Source: Gammaproteobacteria bacterium (GTDB lineage Bacteria > Pseudomonadota > Gammaproteobacteria > Arenicellales > JAANXG01). Taken from it: 57,591 nt of DNA. A program made the translations under genes and the position numbers. Each line of letters opens with the position of its first letter. Position 1 is the first letter of the stretch. The stretch covers positions 1 through 57,591 of the forward strand of contig JAHEKE010000010.1 in assembly GCA_024638505.1 (NCBI GenBank), read 5' to 3'. This document shows positions 34,306 through 43,841 of the stretch, piece by piece. The notes beneath the pieces are model-generated. The model made no database searches and had not been told where the DNA came from. It saw only the letters and a list, made by a program, of their open reading frames with translations.

Positions 34306-34596
34306 ATGTATGCAGTGATAAGAAATTATTCGGGTGCAGGAGCGAAAGAGCTTTTCGACTTATTGGAAGAGCGCAAGGCGGAGGTCGAAAGCATTATCCG
34401 TGCTGTTAGCGGCTTTGTATCATACTCGCTTGTTCGTACCGATGGTGGTGGCGTAACTGTGACGTTGTGTAATGATAAAGCGGGCACAGATGAAAGCATC
34501 CAGGTTGCGCGCGATTGGATAAAGAGCAATGCATCGGATTTGGGGGTTGATCCGCCCGCGATCTCCGAGGGCCAAGTGGCGTTACACCTTAACTAG
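34306..34596 (+). CDS. Small dimeric alpha-beta-barrel-like protein
   Basis: A 96-residue protein with a strong GAGGAG ribosome site before the ATG at 34306. The layout MYAVIRNYSGAG ... VSGFVSYSLVRTDGGGVTVTLCND resembles the ferredoxin-like antibiotic-biosynthesis-monooxygenase (ABM) and EthD folds, but without clear catalytic residues. Likely cytoplasmic homodimer. Followed by a terminator and then another small-barrel gene (DUF3303). Confidence 0.7.
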   Translation: MYAVIRNYSGAGAKELFDLLEERKAEVESIIRAVSGFVSYSLVRTDGGGVTVTLCNDKAGTDESIQVARDWIKSNASDLGVDPPAISEGQVALHLN

Positions 34597-34626
34597 CGGA
34601 AACGGTAATTTTGGTTTTCAAAACGG

Positions 34627-34653
34627 ACCCCGTTTCGGCGGGGTTGGTTTTTC
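34627..34653 (+). terminator. Rho-independent terminator
   Basis: Six-base stem ACCCCG/CGGGGT with a TTTCGG loop (34627-34644) followed by TGGTTTTTC. It ends the transcript of the 96-residue gene, before the DUF3303 gene. Confidence 0.75.
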
Positions 34654-34671
34654 TTGAGGAGGAGGTAAGAC

Positions 34672-34935
34672 ATGCTCTTTCACATTACCTATGATTTCTC
34701 TCCGCACGAGCGCGACAGTGCGCAAAAACGCTTTAAGGAAACAGGCGCCCCTCCACCAGATGGGGTAACAATGCATGGCCGATGGCACAGCGCAGCTGGC
34801 CATGTTGGTTTTCTGGTTGCCGAATCCTCTGACGCCGTGGCCGTTGCTAAATGGATGCAGAGCTGGACCGACCTGCTGTCATTTGAAATCACGCCCGTGC
34901 TCACGGATGAAGAGGTGGCTGAAGTAATTGGATAA
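34672..34935 (+). CDS. DUF3303 domain protein
   Basis: An 87-residue protein with an excellent GAGGAGGAGG ribosome site. MLFHITYDFSPHERDSAQKRF at the N-terminus, the central GRWHSAAGHVGFLVAES and the end LLSFEITPVLTDEEVAEV match the DUF3303 family, small ferredoxin-like proteins of unknown role found in many marine and soil bacteria. No signal peptide. Confidence 0.8.
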   Translation: MLFHITYDFSPHERDSAQKRFKETGAPPPDGVTMHGRWHSAAGHVGFLVAESSDAVAVAKWMQSWTDLLSFEITPVLTDEEVAEVIG

Positions 34936-35054
34936 CCGGCTGCGGAACGCACCTAGGCGCACTGTCCGGAAAAACGGTGTCTTCGACGATTACACAAACA
35001 ACCTTAACGGTCTCTGTTACGCTGTTGGGCTACGCTGTTTAATCGGTGGTCGAG

Positions 35055-35678
35055 ATGGATCAGTCAGCTAAATTTTGGGACAAGATTGCGCAGCGCTATT
35101 CGAAGCGACCCGTAGCTGATGTGGCGGCCTACCAGAAAAAACTGCAGGTCACTCGCGAATATTTTCAGCCGGATATGGAGGTATTGGAATTTGGCTGTGG
35201 CACAGGGTCGACCGCCATCGTCCATGCGCCATATGTGAAACACATTCACGCAATCGATGTCTCGTCGAAAATGATCGACATAGCGCAAGGTAAGGCGGAC
35301 GCAGCAAAAGTCACAAATGTAACTTTTGCATGCTCGAGTATTGAAGAATTCAGCACTTCCGATCAAACGCTAGACGCGGTGTTGGCGCTGAGTATCCTGC
35401 ACTTGCTGGAGAACAAGGAAGCGGCAATCGCCAAGGTTTATAGCATGCTCAAACCGGGCGGTGTTTTCGTAACCAGTACGGCTTGCCTCGGAGATACGAT
35501 GAAGTATATTAAGTTGATCGCGCCGATTGGAGAGTTCTTTGGGCTAATGCCGCTGGTCAAGGTTTTTACCACGAGAGAACTGGAAGACAGTTTAACCGAT
35601 GCCGGGTTTCAGATTGACTACCGATGGCAACCGGGAAAAGGCAAAGCGGTGTTTATTGTCGCGAAGAAGGCTGAGTAG
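35055..35678 (+). CDS. Class I SAM-dependent methyltransferase
   Basis: About 207 residues (ATG 35055; a GTG at 35046 is the alternative). Motif I is VLEFGCGTGSTAI, strand 2 ends in AIDVSSKMI, and motif III reads LALSILHLLENK. MLKPGGVFVTSTACLGDT follows as in UbiE-like and Methyltransf_25 enzymes. The N-terminal SAKFWDKIAQRYSKRPVAD cap is typical of small-molecule methyltransferases found next to housekeeping genes. Substrate unknown. Monocistronic. Confidence 0.85.
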   Translation: MDQSAKFWDKIAQRYSKRPVADVAAYQKKLQVTREYFQPDMEVLEFGCGTGSTAIVHAPYVKHIHAIDVSSKMIDIAQGKADAAKVTNVTFACSSIEEFSTSDQTLDAVLALSILHLLENKEAAIAKVYSMLKPGGVFVTSTACLGDTMKYIKLIAPIGEFFGLMPLVKVFTTRELEDSLTDAGFQIDYRWQPGKGKAVFIVAKKAE

Positions 35679-35931
35679 CCGCGGTTTGGTTTCTGCTCGT
35701 GGCCCGGGCGGTCTGTATTGCTCGTTGACTCTGCACAGGCGGTCGCAGCGCTGTACTCGCAATGCGAGCCCTCTTCACGTTTTCTTCACTCTGCGCATGT
35801 TTTCCTCGGGTTTGAATTTCGCCCCTGCAGCAGCTTCCGCCGGAGATGCGACGGGCTCGGGTCCCCGTGAACCGGTCAACCGGCTCGGTGAATTGATAAT
35901 TTCGGAATCTAGTCATACAGTATAAAGGGTT

Positions 35932-36930
35932 ATGGATTCAGTAACGCAGATCGCACTCGGTGCGGCCGTGGGTGAAGCCACGCTGGGACGCAAAGTGGGT
36001 TACCGCGCCCTCATGTGGGGAGGCGTCTGCGGAACTTTACCGGATTTGGACATATTCGTTCCTCTCGGCAATGCCGTAAGCGACTTCACCTATCATCGAT
36101 CGGCCTCGCATTCACTTATCATGCTTGCGGCGACAACTCCTTTAGTAGCCTGGTTCATCGTCCGTATTCACCAGCATACAAGCGAGTATTTCAAACGGTG
36201 GTGCCTGCTCGTGTACTTGGTGTTCGCGACGCACGCGCTGCTTGATAGTTTCACTGCGTACGGCACGCAGATATTTTGGCCGATCAGCAATTCACCAGTG
36301 GCATGGTCGACAATATTTATCATTGACCCGCTTTACACAATGCCATTATTGGTGGGCACAATCGCAGCACTCGTCATGACGCGGGACAGAGATCGAGGCC
36401 ATATGATAAACAGCGCAGGCTTGACAATTAGTACGCTATATCTCGGCTGGACGGTGGTGGCCAAAGCGCATGTTGCTCAGACCGTGCTCGAATCCTTGGA
36501 ATCGCAGTCCATAGCCTACGAGAAAGTGTTTACCACACCCGCACCTTTCAATTCGCTGCTGTGGCGCGCCGTGGTCATGCATGAAACCGGCTACTACGAG
36601 GGTTACTACTCCATTCTGGACGAAGACGAGCACATTGAATTTACGTCATATGACAGTGATGAAAGCCTGCTGCAGGGTATCGGTGATTATTGGCCGGTGC
36701 AGCGTCTTAAGTGGTTCAGCAAGGGTTTCTATGCTGTGGATCGGGAACAAGACGCCGTGGTGATCAGCGACCTGCGCATGGGTGTGGCCTCGAGCTACGT
36801 GTTTCGTTTTAAAGTGGGTGAGATAAGCAATCCCCATGCGACCCCGGCTAAACCGGTGCGTTTAACTGCTGTCCGAGACATGGACAGATTACGCTGGTTG
36901 TGGCGGCGCGTATGGACAGAAGTGATCTAA
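35932..36930 (+). CDS. YdjM/DUF457-type membrane metal-dependent hydrolase
   Basis: A 332-residue inner-membrane protein. The N-terminal MDSVTQIALGAAVGEATLG, LPDLDIFVPLG, HRSASHSLIML and THALLDSFTAYGTQIFWPIS motifs hold the His/Asp metal site of the LexA-regulated YdjM family. Four to five transmembrane helices span about 25-185; the C-terminal 130 residues form a soluble domain. The function of the family is unresolved; membrane phospholipid hydrolysis has been proposed for relatives. A purine-rich site precedes the ATG. No LexA box was noticed. Confidence 0.87.
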   Translation: MDSVTQIALGAAVGEATLGRKVGYRALMWGGVCGTLPDLDIFVPLGNAVSDFTYHRSASHSLIMLAATTPLVAWFIVRIHQHTSEYFKRWCLLVYLVFATHALLDSFTAYGTQIFWPISNSPVAWSTIFIIDPLYTMPLLVGTIAALVMTRDRDRGHMINSAGLTISTLYLGWTVVAKAHVAQTVLESLESQSIAYEKVFTTPAPFNSLLWRAVVMHETGYYEGYYSILDEDEHIEFTSYDSDESLLQGIGDYWPVQRLKWFSKGFYAVDREQDAVVISDLRMGVASSYVFRFKVGEISNPHATPAKPVRLTAVRDMDRLRWLWRRVWTEVI

Positions 36931-37033
36931 ACCCGATCTGGTAACCCCAGATGCATGTCGCGCCACGCATCTTTAGCTTCAGAAACGGGATGGGCCTGGA
37001 AGACGTGCCACACGCACCGCGCAGGCGTTTGTC

Positions 37034-37498
37034 ATGAGGCGATTGCTGACTTTGACTGCATTTCTATGCCTGCCTGTTGCCAATGCCGACATGGCTACGA
37101 TGGAACAGCGGTGGAACTCGAGCATCACGCTTATGACCGGGATTGAGTTTCCCCAGCAGATTACCTGTTTGACGGAAAAGGTCTTTAACTGCAGTTTTGA
37201 TACGGAAAACTGCGGTGATGCCATAAGTGATTATCGTAAGGATCTTCCGGCTCAATCCTGGCACTTCGATTTTGGAAATATGAGGGTGACTATGGACAAA
37301 GGAGCTCAGGGCGAGGAGGGAGATCTGCGATATCTTGGGGGTACCACATATCTCATGGCCCTGGATGAATATCCTGAACTGACTGGTTGGATCGCCTCAT
37401 TTTCACACTATGAAACGCAGGTCCATCTGGCCTGGTATGTCCCCAGCTCCCTGGGGATTGCGATCCAAGGGCATTCTGGCAGGTGTATTGTTGAGTGA
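37034..37498 (+). CDS. Exported protein of unknown function
   Basis: A 154-residue protein with a clear signal peptide MRRLLTLTAFLCLPVANA (cleavage likely after residue 18). The mature part has Cys at about 45, 53 and 60 and near the C-terminus (GRCIVE), which could form disulfides in the periplasm. It has mixed beta character and no recognised family. It converges on the minus-strand membrane gene, with only 5 bases between them. Confidence 0.65.
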   Translation: MRRLLTLTAFLCLPVANADMATMEQRWNSSITLMTGIEFPQQITCLTEKVFNCSFDTENCGDAISDYRKDLPAQSWHFDFGNMRVTMDKGAQGEEGDLRYLGGTTYLMALDEYPELTGWIASFSHYETQVHLAWYVPSSLGIAIQGHSGRCIVE

Positions 37499-37503
37499 AA
37501 CGG

Positions 37504-37896
37504 TTACCAGACCCCGTAGGCAAGGAACAAACCAAAAACTACGGCAGTTAAGAGCCATGCGCGGAAAATCATATCGGAAAGTCGGTTAAACCACGCGACA
37601 AGCTTCGTGAGTCGATCCTGGCCAACAATCAGTAATCCAACCGCAGCGGCAATCGCGAGCCAGCCCACGAGCAGGAATACAACAGGAAACCTAGAGCCCG
37701 GTGCGGCGAAGATCAGTGCCAGGCCCAATAAAACACGCACTGCCGCCGCGGCATAGTAACCCCATGTCTGATACGTTATGGCGCTAACCAGCTGTCGTAG
37801 GCGTTGTGGGACGAACATCGCCCACATCGAGAACACACAAACCACGATACCAAACAACAAGACAATGATTTGAGCCACGGTGTTGATATCCATCAT
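37504..37896 (-). CDS. Small membrane protein, four predicted spans
   Basis: A 130-residue hydrophobic protein with spans at about 8-28, 45-63, 68-89 and 108-127. No charged pore motif and no family is recognised. The second Met (37893) is an equally good start. Convergent with the exported 154-residue protein. Confidence 0.65.
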   Translation of the reverse strand: MMDINTVAQIIVLLFGIVVCVFSMWAMFVPQRLRQLVSAITYQTWGYYAAAAVRVLLGLALIFAAPGSRFPVVFLLVGWLAIAAAVGLLIVGQDRLTKLVAWFNRLSDMIFRAWLLTAVVFGLFLAYGVW

Positions 37897-38207
37897 TTTT
37901 TAGCGCGCCTTCGCGACTGACACCCATGCTGTGTCACAACGTGCTGGCGGATACAAAGACCAAACCTCTCCCGGCCAGCAAAATCGGACTTTGGTCCAAT
38001 ACCGGGTGAATTTTAACGTTCACATTATATTGCTTAAGTTAACTTATTGTTACAGATGCGTGCACGGCGTCATTTCGGTGGGTGCATCAGCTTCTCGTTG
38101 CAGAGGCAAAAGCCTCAATCGTCTTAAGGCAACGCCATGCGCACACTGATGCAATCGTTTTCCCGTGGTTTTGTTAAAATATCCCAACGATTGAAGGTCC
38201 GAGCGAT

Positions 38208-38708
38208 ATGGTGATAGTAAAATGCAGGGAGTCAGATCTTGCGGTGATCTTTCAGATCATCAACGATGCCGCGCAGGCTTACAGAGGCGTGATACCGGAG
38301 GACCGATGGCATGAACCCTACATGTCTGAGGCGGAACTGAAGCAAGAGCTGCAGGATGGGGTTGTATTCTGGGGGGTTGTTGAAAACGATCTGGTTGGTG
38401 TGATGGGGATACAGGATAAAGATGACGTTGCGCTGATCCGTCATGCTTATGTCAGAACGGATCATAGAAGCAGGGGAATTGGCTCGCACTTGCTCCGCTT
38501 TCTCGAGGCCACAACTGAAAAACCCATCCTCGTTGGTACGTGGATGGATGCGACCTGGGCCATCACTTTCTATAAGAAGAATGGTTACAGCCTCCTGGGC
38601 GAAAAGGAAAAAGATCAGCTGTTGCGCCAGTACTGGAAGATTCCTGAGCGGCAAATTCAAACTTCGGTCGTGCTGGCCAATAGAGGTTACTCAGTTGTAC
38701 CTCATTAG
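38208..38708 (+). CDS. GNAT-family N-acetyltransferase
   Basis: A 166-residue acetyltransferase of the GNAT fold, similar in outline to phosphinothricin acetyltransferases. VRTDHRSRGIGSHLLRFLEA is the acetyl-CoA pyrophosphate loop (R-x2-G-x-G/A), and TFYKKNGYSLLG the typical C-terminal strand. It acetylates an unknown amine. ATG at 38208, without a strong ribosome site. Confidence 0.85.
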   Translation: MVIVKCRESDLAVIFQIINDAAQAYRGVIPEDRWHEPYMSEAELKQELQDGVVFWGVVENDLVGVMGIQDKDDVALIRHAYVRTDHRSRGIGSHLLRFLEATTEKPILVGTWMDATWAITFYKKNGYSLLGEKEKDQLLRQYWKIPERQIQTSVVLANRGYSVVPH

Positions 38709-38759
38709 CAGCCGGCCGGACTTACCCGCGTGCAACCAGCGTGCTGGTTGGCTGGGCTC

Positions 38760-40946
38760 ATGACCGGTCGGATTAGAGGCTCGCTGAACGAACCCGACTC
38801 TAAAGAAAGCCGTTTGACAAAAGGAGATTTGTTAGGGGGTATCGCAGCAAGCGCAGTTGCGCTCCCGCAGTCTATGGGTCTTGGCGTTGCGCTGTTTCTC
38901 TCTATGGGTTTTGACGCATCCGCCGGTGCACTGGCTGGACTGGTGGGTGCGGCCGCCCTGTCTCTATTCTCTGGTTTGACCGGGGCCACGACAGGTATGA
39001 TCAGCGCTCCCAACGGTCCGGTGACGACGCTACTTTCTGTAACCCTGGTCACCTTGGGTGCCCAGGGGATGCAGGGGGATGCCATGCTTCTGGCGCTCGT
39101 CGCCATCATGTTCCTGACCGGCCTATTGCAGTTTCTGCTCGGCATTACCGGCGGTGGGCAGTTGATTAAATTCATCCCCTATCCAGTGGTTGCCGGCCTG
39201 GTGTCCGGTATCGGCGTGCTCATGATCATGTCTCAGCTGCAGGCGCTGTCTGGCGAAGAGATGAAGGCACTGGGCGCTGGCTGGATGGCTGTACCCGCAG
39301 TCACGGCACTGGTCACCCTCGGCGCTAGCGTTCTTGTCCCGCGGATTGCCCCCAGTTTTCCCCCCATTATCGCAGGTCTGGTGGCGGGGGTAGCGGTATT
39401 TCACTTGGCGATGATCGTCGCGCCCGCGCCCGCCCCCGAATCTTGGCTGGTAGGCGCCATACCCAGTTTTGACACGATTCCACTCGATATCGATGCTTCC
39501 CAGCTTTTCAGCCTGCCGTGGCACGTTATCCTGGTCTCCGCGCTGACGCTGTCGGTTCTCGCCTCAGTCGACTGCCTTCTGACCGCTGTTGTCGCCGATG
39601 ACAAGACTGGCGCACGGCACAACGCCGACAGGGAGCTGGCTGCCCAGGGCATCGGACAGGCCGTTGCTGGTCTGCTGGGCGGAATCGGCGGCGGGGGCAC
39701 CAAGGCGTCGACCCTTGTTGCGATAAAGACGGGTGGACGGCGATGGGCAGCCGTTGTGTCCGCCCTGATCTTTATCTTGCTAATCCTGTTCCTGCGACCG
39801 GCTGGCAATGCGCTCCCCATAAGTGCGCTTGCCGCAGTGATCATCTACGTTGGTATTGACCTGGTGGAGTGGAACATCTTGCATTGGCTGCGTAAATCCA
39901 CCACTCGTCTCGATGGCGTAGTCGCCCTGATGGTGATCGTAACAACCTTAGCGTTTAACCTTATAGCGGGGGTGGTCGTGGGCGTCGTCGGCGCTGTCTT
40001 GCTGTTCGTGCGCAGGCAGGTCATTGCCCCTATTATCCACGAGCGCGTTACGGGTAAAGAGCGCCACTCGCTGTGTTACCGGACCGAGAAAGAGCGGCGG
40101 CTTTTGGATGAACATGGCGACCGTATAGTCTACATTGAGCTGCGCGGTAATCTGTTCTTTGGCACGGTGGATCGACTGTTTGCCGAACTTATACCCGACT
40201 TAAACCAACCGGTTTGGATGATTCTGAATATGCGTCGTGTTCAATCCATGGATATGTCGGGACTCAATCTGTTTAAGCAGATGATCAAGCGGCTGGATGC
40301 CCACGGTGGCCAAATGCTCTATTCCAATGTGCGCAGGAGCGGCGTCATGGAGCGCAAGATGCACAAACTTTTACGCTGGTTGGAGCCCGAGGCCGAGCTG
40401 CCAAAGGTGAAAACCTTCAAAAGCACGGATGCCGCTCTGGAGTTCGCAGAGAATGAGCTGCTGACGCGCTTAGGTTGCGCGCCGGCCAGTACGGCCCAAC
40501 GCGTGGAGCTCGAGCAAAGCGAAATCTTCCAACACTTACGACCCAAGACGCGCGCAGCCATCAAGGCGGTGATGCGACCCCTGTCGCTTAGACGAAAACA
40601 GATTGTGTATGCGTACGAGGAATTTGGCGATGCCCTGTATTTTATTCTGCAGGGCGAGGTGGAGATCAGGCTTCCGACTCGCGTCTATCATTATAAGCGC
40701 TTAGCCAAACTTGGACCCGGATCGTTCTTTGGTGAAGATGCGTTCCTTGAGCCTGCAGCAAGAACTTCAACTGCCTTTGTAACTCGGGACGCCGAATTGT
40801 TGATGCTTGATCGCGAGTGCATTGAGTCACTGGAGGAGAAGGTTCAGAGAGAGGTGCGCTGGCCGGTGTTGAACGAAGTGGCGCACTCGCTGGCCCGGCA
40901 GCTGCGTTGGACCCAGCTGGAACTCAGACGACTCGAGCGATGGTGA
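38760..40946 (+). CDS. SulP anion transporter fused to STAS and cyclic-nucleotide-binding domains
   Basis: About 728 residues from ATG 38760 (a GTG at 38730 would add ten). The SulP membrane core (about 20-440) shows GDLLGGIAASAVALPQSMG and the KFIPYPVVAGLVSGIG signature. A STAS domain follows (about 460-580, YIELRGNLFFGTVDRLF ... SMDMSGLNLF). The C-terminus (600-728) is a cNMP-binding beta roll with FYFILQGEVEIR-type strands and the phosphate cassette FFGEDAFLEPAARTSTAF, retaining Glu and Arg. It likely moves sulfate, bicarbonate or another anion, gated by cyclic nucleotide. A STAS-CNB fusion is less common than STAS alone. Confidence 0.9.
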   Translation: MTGRIRGSLNEPDSKESRLTKGDLLGGIAASAVALPQSMGLGVALFLSMGFDASAGALAGLVGAAALSLFSGLTGATTGMISAPNGPVTTLLSVTLVTLGAQGMQGDAMLLALVAIMFLTGLLQFLLGITGGGQLIKFIPYPVVAGLVSGIGVLMIMSQLQALSGEEMKALGAGWMAVPAVTALVTLGASVLVPRIAPSFPPIIAGLVAGVAVFHLAMIVAPAPAPESWLVGAIPSFDTIPLDIDASQLFSLPWHVILVSALTLSVLASVDCLLTAVVADDKTGARHNADRELAAQGIGQAVAGLLGGIGGGGTKASTLVAIKTGGRRWAAVVSALIFILLILFLRPAGNALPISALAAVIIYVGIDLVEWNILHWLRKSTTRLDGVVALMVIVTTLAFNLIAGVVVGVVGAVLLFVRRQVIAPIIHERVTGKERHSLCYRTEKERRLLDEHGDRIVYIELRGNLFFGTVDRLFAELIPDLNQPVWMILNMRRVQSMDMSGLNLFKQMIKRLDAHGGQMLYSNVRRSGVMERKMHKLLRWLEPEAELPKVKTFKSTDAALEFAENELLTRLGCAPASTAQRVELEQSEIFQHLRPKTRAAIKAVMRPLSLRRKQIVYAYEEFGDALYFILQGEVEIRLPTRVYHYKRLAKLGPGSFFGEDAFLEPAARTSTAFVTRDAELLMLDRECIESLEEKVQREVRWPVLNEVAHSLARQLRWTQLELRRLERW

Positions 40947-41021
40947 ATTTCGAGTTTTATTTTTCAGCGCTCAAAGCAGCTCAATGGAATGGGTGCGATT
41001 AGACGGGGGGCGAATCAGTCT

Positions 41022-43397
41022 ATGCTTGAACAGCTCAAAACACCACCGCCCCTTATCTCATTAACTGAAGCCGCAAACATTGCGGGTCAACTGTTTTCTA
41101 TCGCCGGCAGCGTAGTCGCGTTGGGGGGGGAGCGTGATCGAAATTTTCTGATTAAACGGGACGATGCAAGCATGGACTCGGCCACGTTGCTGAAAGTTTC
41201 GAATCCGGCAGAGCCGAAATCGACGGTTGCGATGCAGTGCGCTGCGTTCACGCACCTGAATCGGCACTTTCCGAGCCTGCCCGTGCAGCGATTGGTTCAA
41301 TTCGACGATGGGGATTATTGGAAAACCGTCACATTAGAAACGGGACAACCGGTCATGGTGCGCGCATTTCACTTTTTGCCCGGGGTTTCGATCGACCGCG
41401 TGGAACCCGATTCCCGCTTGATGCGCAATATCGGTGAAACCGCGGCTCGTCTGGATAAAGGACTGCGCGGTTTCTTTCACCCCGCAGCCGGTGATCCGCT
41501 GGCGTGGAATATTCAGTGCCTGGATCAGGTCAGTTCGCTGTTGTCCTACGTCATCGATGCCGCGGAGAGAAAGCTGTTTGAAAACGTGTTCGAATGCTTT
41601 ACTAACAAAGTAAAGCCAGTGCTCCCGCATTGTCGTGCCCAGGTCATTCACAATGATCTTTCCTACCACAATATGCTGGTAGATCCGGCTAACCCCTATG
41701 CCATCACTGGTGTCTACGATTTTGGAGATATGACGTTTGCGCCGTTGCTGCAGGAATTGTCGATCGTGGCAGCGGAAGTTCCGGCAGGCACCTCAGACCC
41801 CTTCGCGCGAAGTGCAGACATCGTTGCCGGTTATCATGCTGTGACGCCGCTCGAGGAACGCGAGTTTTCACTGTTGCCCGACATGATGCGAGCGCGACTG
41901 ACGCTGTGCTGCATAATCGAGTCGTGGGCTGAGCATGAGCTGGAGTGGCAGGATGAACGGGAACATACCGATGGATGGCGCCAAAAAGCCGTTGCTTATC
42001 TTGCGCAGCTGCAAGCCGAGGGCAGCGAAGACCTGACATCAGTACTGAAAAGTGCCTGTGGCATCGGCGGTAGAGCTGTAGTTCCCGAGCCCAAGACCGC
42101 GCCATTAGGATCTTCTTGGGAGAGAAGAAAACGGTTTCTCGGCAACGCAGAGTTGTATTCTTACGAACAACCCATTGAAGTTGTGCGTGGGGCAGGCGTG
42201 TGGCTGTACGATGCAGAGGGCAAGGCCTATCTTGACGCGTACAATAATGTTCCTCACGTCGGGCACTGCCATCCCCGCGTGGTTGACGCGATCGCTAAAC
42301 AGACAGCTCGCCTTAACACCAATACACGATACTTATATGATCAGCTGCCGACCTATGCGGAGCAGCTGACCGCTACGCTGCCCGATGGCCTGGAAGTCTG
42401 CTACTTCGTTTCCTCGGGCAGTGAAGCCAATGATCTGGCGTGGCGCATGGCCAAGGCATGGACAGGCCATGACGGCGGCCTTGTTTTGAAGTTTGCCTAT
42501 CATGGGGTTACTGACGCCGTCTTCGATCTATCGCCGGCGGAAAAGCCGGGGCATGATGGTCATTGCCCGCACATTGTGGAAATAGATGCGCCGGATGATT
42601 TTAGAGGCGAGTGGAAACGCGATGTTGTCGATCGCGGACAGCGTTTTGCTGCCTATTGTGACAAAGCCATCGCCCAGCTGGATCAAAATGGCCATCGGCC
42701 CTCGGCGTTCTTTATGGATATGATCATGAGCACTTACGGCATCATGCTTCCCCCGCCGGGCTATCTTCCAGCGGTTTATGACAAGGTTCGGGCAGCCGGA
42801 GGGTTGTGTGTCGCGGACGAGGTGCAGACTGGTTTTGGCCGGCTGGGCAAAGCGATGTGGGGGTTTGAAACCGCTGGCGGGACGCCGGACATCGTAACCT
42901 TAGGCAAACCCATTGCCAGTGGTTACCCCATGGGCATGGTGGTGACGCGGCGGGAGATCGCGCAACACTTCGAAAAGACCTGCGAGTTCTTCAGCACCAC
43001 CGGGGGAAATCCTGTGGCCTGCGCTGCGGCGAGTGCGGTGCTGAGTGTTGTACAGGAACAGAATCTGATGCAAAACGCCGAACATATTGGCGACCGGATT
43101 ATACGGGGCATCAGCGAACTCGCATCACAGTACCCGTGTATAGGTGATGTTCGGGGCAGCGGGTTGTTTATCGGTGTGGATCTGATCTGCGACCCGCAAA
43201 CGCTGCGACCCGACCCAGCACTGGCTAAGGCGGTGGCCAATGGGTTAAAGCAAAACGGCGTGTTGGTGGGCATCGATGGCCTCGACGCGAACGTACTCAA
43301 GATCCGCCCGCCGATGGTGTTTAACCAAAGCCACTGCGCACGACTGCTCGATACGCTGGAGAAGGTGTTGCAAGCAGTCAGCCAGGGCGTAATGTAG
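41022..43397 (+). CDS. Fusion of APH-type kinase with class III aminotransferase/phospho-lyase
   Basis: About 791 residues (ATG 41022; an upstream ATG at 40989 lacks a ribosome site). Residues 1-335 are an aminoglycoside-phosphotransferase-like kinase with D212 in HNDLSYHN and YDFGD as metal site. Residues 365-790 are a PLP class III enzyme with K629 in TLGKPIASGYP. In mammals the separate proteins HYKK and PHYKPL/ETNPPL phosphorylate 5-hydroxylysine and then eliminate phosphate and ammonia, and fused bacterial forms are known. Likely substrates are hydroxylysine or ethanolamine-like amino alcohols. The kinase and lyase joined in one chain argues for channelling. Strong pathway inference, substrate unproven. 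Confidence 0.87.
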   Translation: MLEQLKTPPPLISLTEAANIAGQLFSIAGSVVALGGERDRNFLIKRDDASMDSATLLKVSNPAEPKSTVAMQCAAFTHLNRHFPSLPVQRLVQFDDGDYWKTVTLETGQPVMVRAFHFLPGVSIDRVEPDSRLMRNIGETAARLDKGLRGFFHPAAGDPLAWNIQCLDQVSSLLSYVIDAAERKLFENVFECFTNKVKPVLPHCRAQVIHNDLSYHNMLVDPANPYAITGVYDFGDMTFAPLLQELSIVAAEVPAGTSDPFARSADIVAGYHAVTPLEEREFSLLPDMMRARLTLCCIIESWAEHELEWQDEREHTDGWRQKAVAYLAQLQAEGSEDLTSVLKSACGIGGRAVVPEPKTAPLGSSWERRKRFLGNAELYSYEQPIEVVRGAGVWLYDAEGKAYLDAYNNVPHVGHCHPRVVDAIAKQTARLNTNTRYLYDQLPTYAEQLTATLPDGLEVCYFVSSGSEANDLAWRMAKAWTGHDGGLVLKFAYHGVTDAVFDLSPAEKPGHDGHCPHIVEIDAPDDFRGEWKRDVVDRGQRFAAYCDKAIAQLDQNGHRPSAFFMDMIMSTYGIMLPPPGYLPAVYDKVRAAGGLCVADEVQTGFGRLGKAMWGFETAGGTPDIVTLGKPIASGYPMGMVVTRREIAQHFEKTCEFFSTTGGNPVACAAASAVLSVVQEQNLMQNAEHIGDRIIRGISELASQYPCIGDVRGSGLFIGVDLICDPQTLRPDPALAKAVANGLKQNGVLVGIDGLDANVLKIRPPMVFNQSHCARLLDTLEKVLQAVSQGVM

Positions 43398-43487
43398 CAG
43401 ACTCACATGAACGACACTCAAATCCACCGAGCAACGAGCCGCAGGGTAGAATGACGTCAACTATTCACTTGCAGGAAAGCACTAGTT

Positions 43488-43814
43488 ATGAGCGGCAGTT
43501 ATGAGCTCTATCCGTTCGATGAAGACATCAATCGCCGCGATGTACCTGCGCTGAAGTATCACCCCACGCTGTTGGGGCACGGCGGTGCGGATCTATTTGC
43601 AGCCGGTGTTGCGGACATGGACTTCAAAGCGCCACCGCCGGTGCTTCATGCACTGCAAGAACGGCTCGCCCATGGTGTATTCGGTTACGAGGCTGTACCG
43701 GATGGGTTGCTACCATCTCTAACCGACTGGCTGTTGAACGTGGCTGCAGGTAAGTTAAACGAAAATCGTACAATCACTCATTCATCAGATGTTCGTCGGG
43801 CGGGACTTAGGTAA
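43488..43814 (+). pseudogene. Truncated PatB/MalY-type C-S lyase (N-terminal stub)
   Basis: The first 85 or so residues (INRRDVPALKYHP, FAAGVADMDFKAPPPVL, GVFGYEAVP) are a clear N-terminus of a PatB/MalY cystathionine beta-lyase, normally about 390 residues. After DWL the similarity ends and the frame runs 22 unrelated codons to its stop. The PLP domain is missing. The stub ends 27 bases before an intact cystathionine-lyase-family gene of overlapping function. Confidence 0.8.
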
Positions 43815-43841
43815 GTCTGCCGCTCTATAAGGAGGATTGAT

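Noticed and set aside
35653-35925. Short frames between the methyltransferase and YdjM-like genes
   Set aside because: Opposite-strand and shifted frames with Arg/Ser/Thr-rich composition and no start context.
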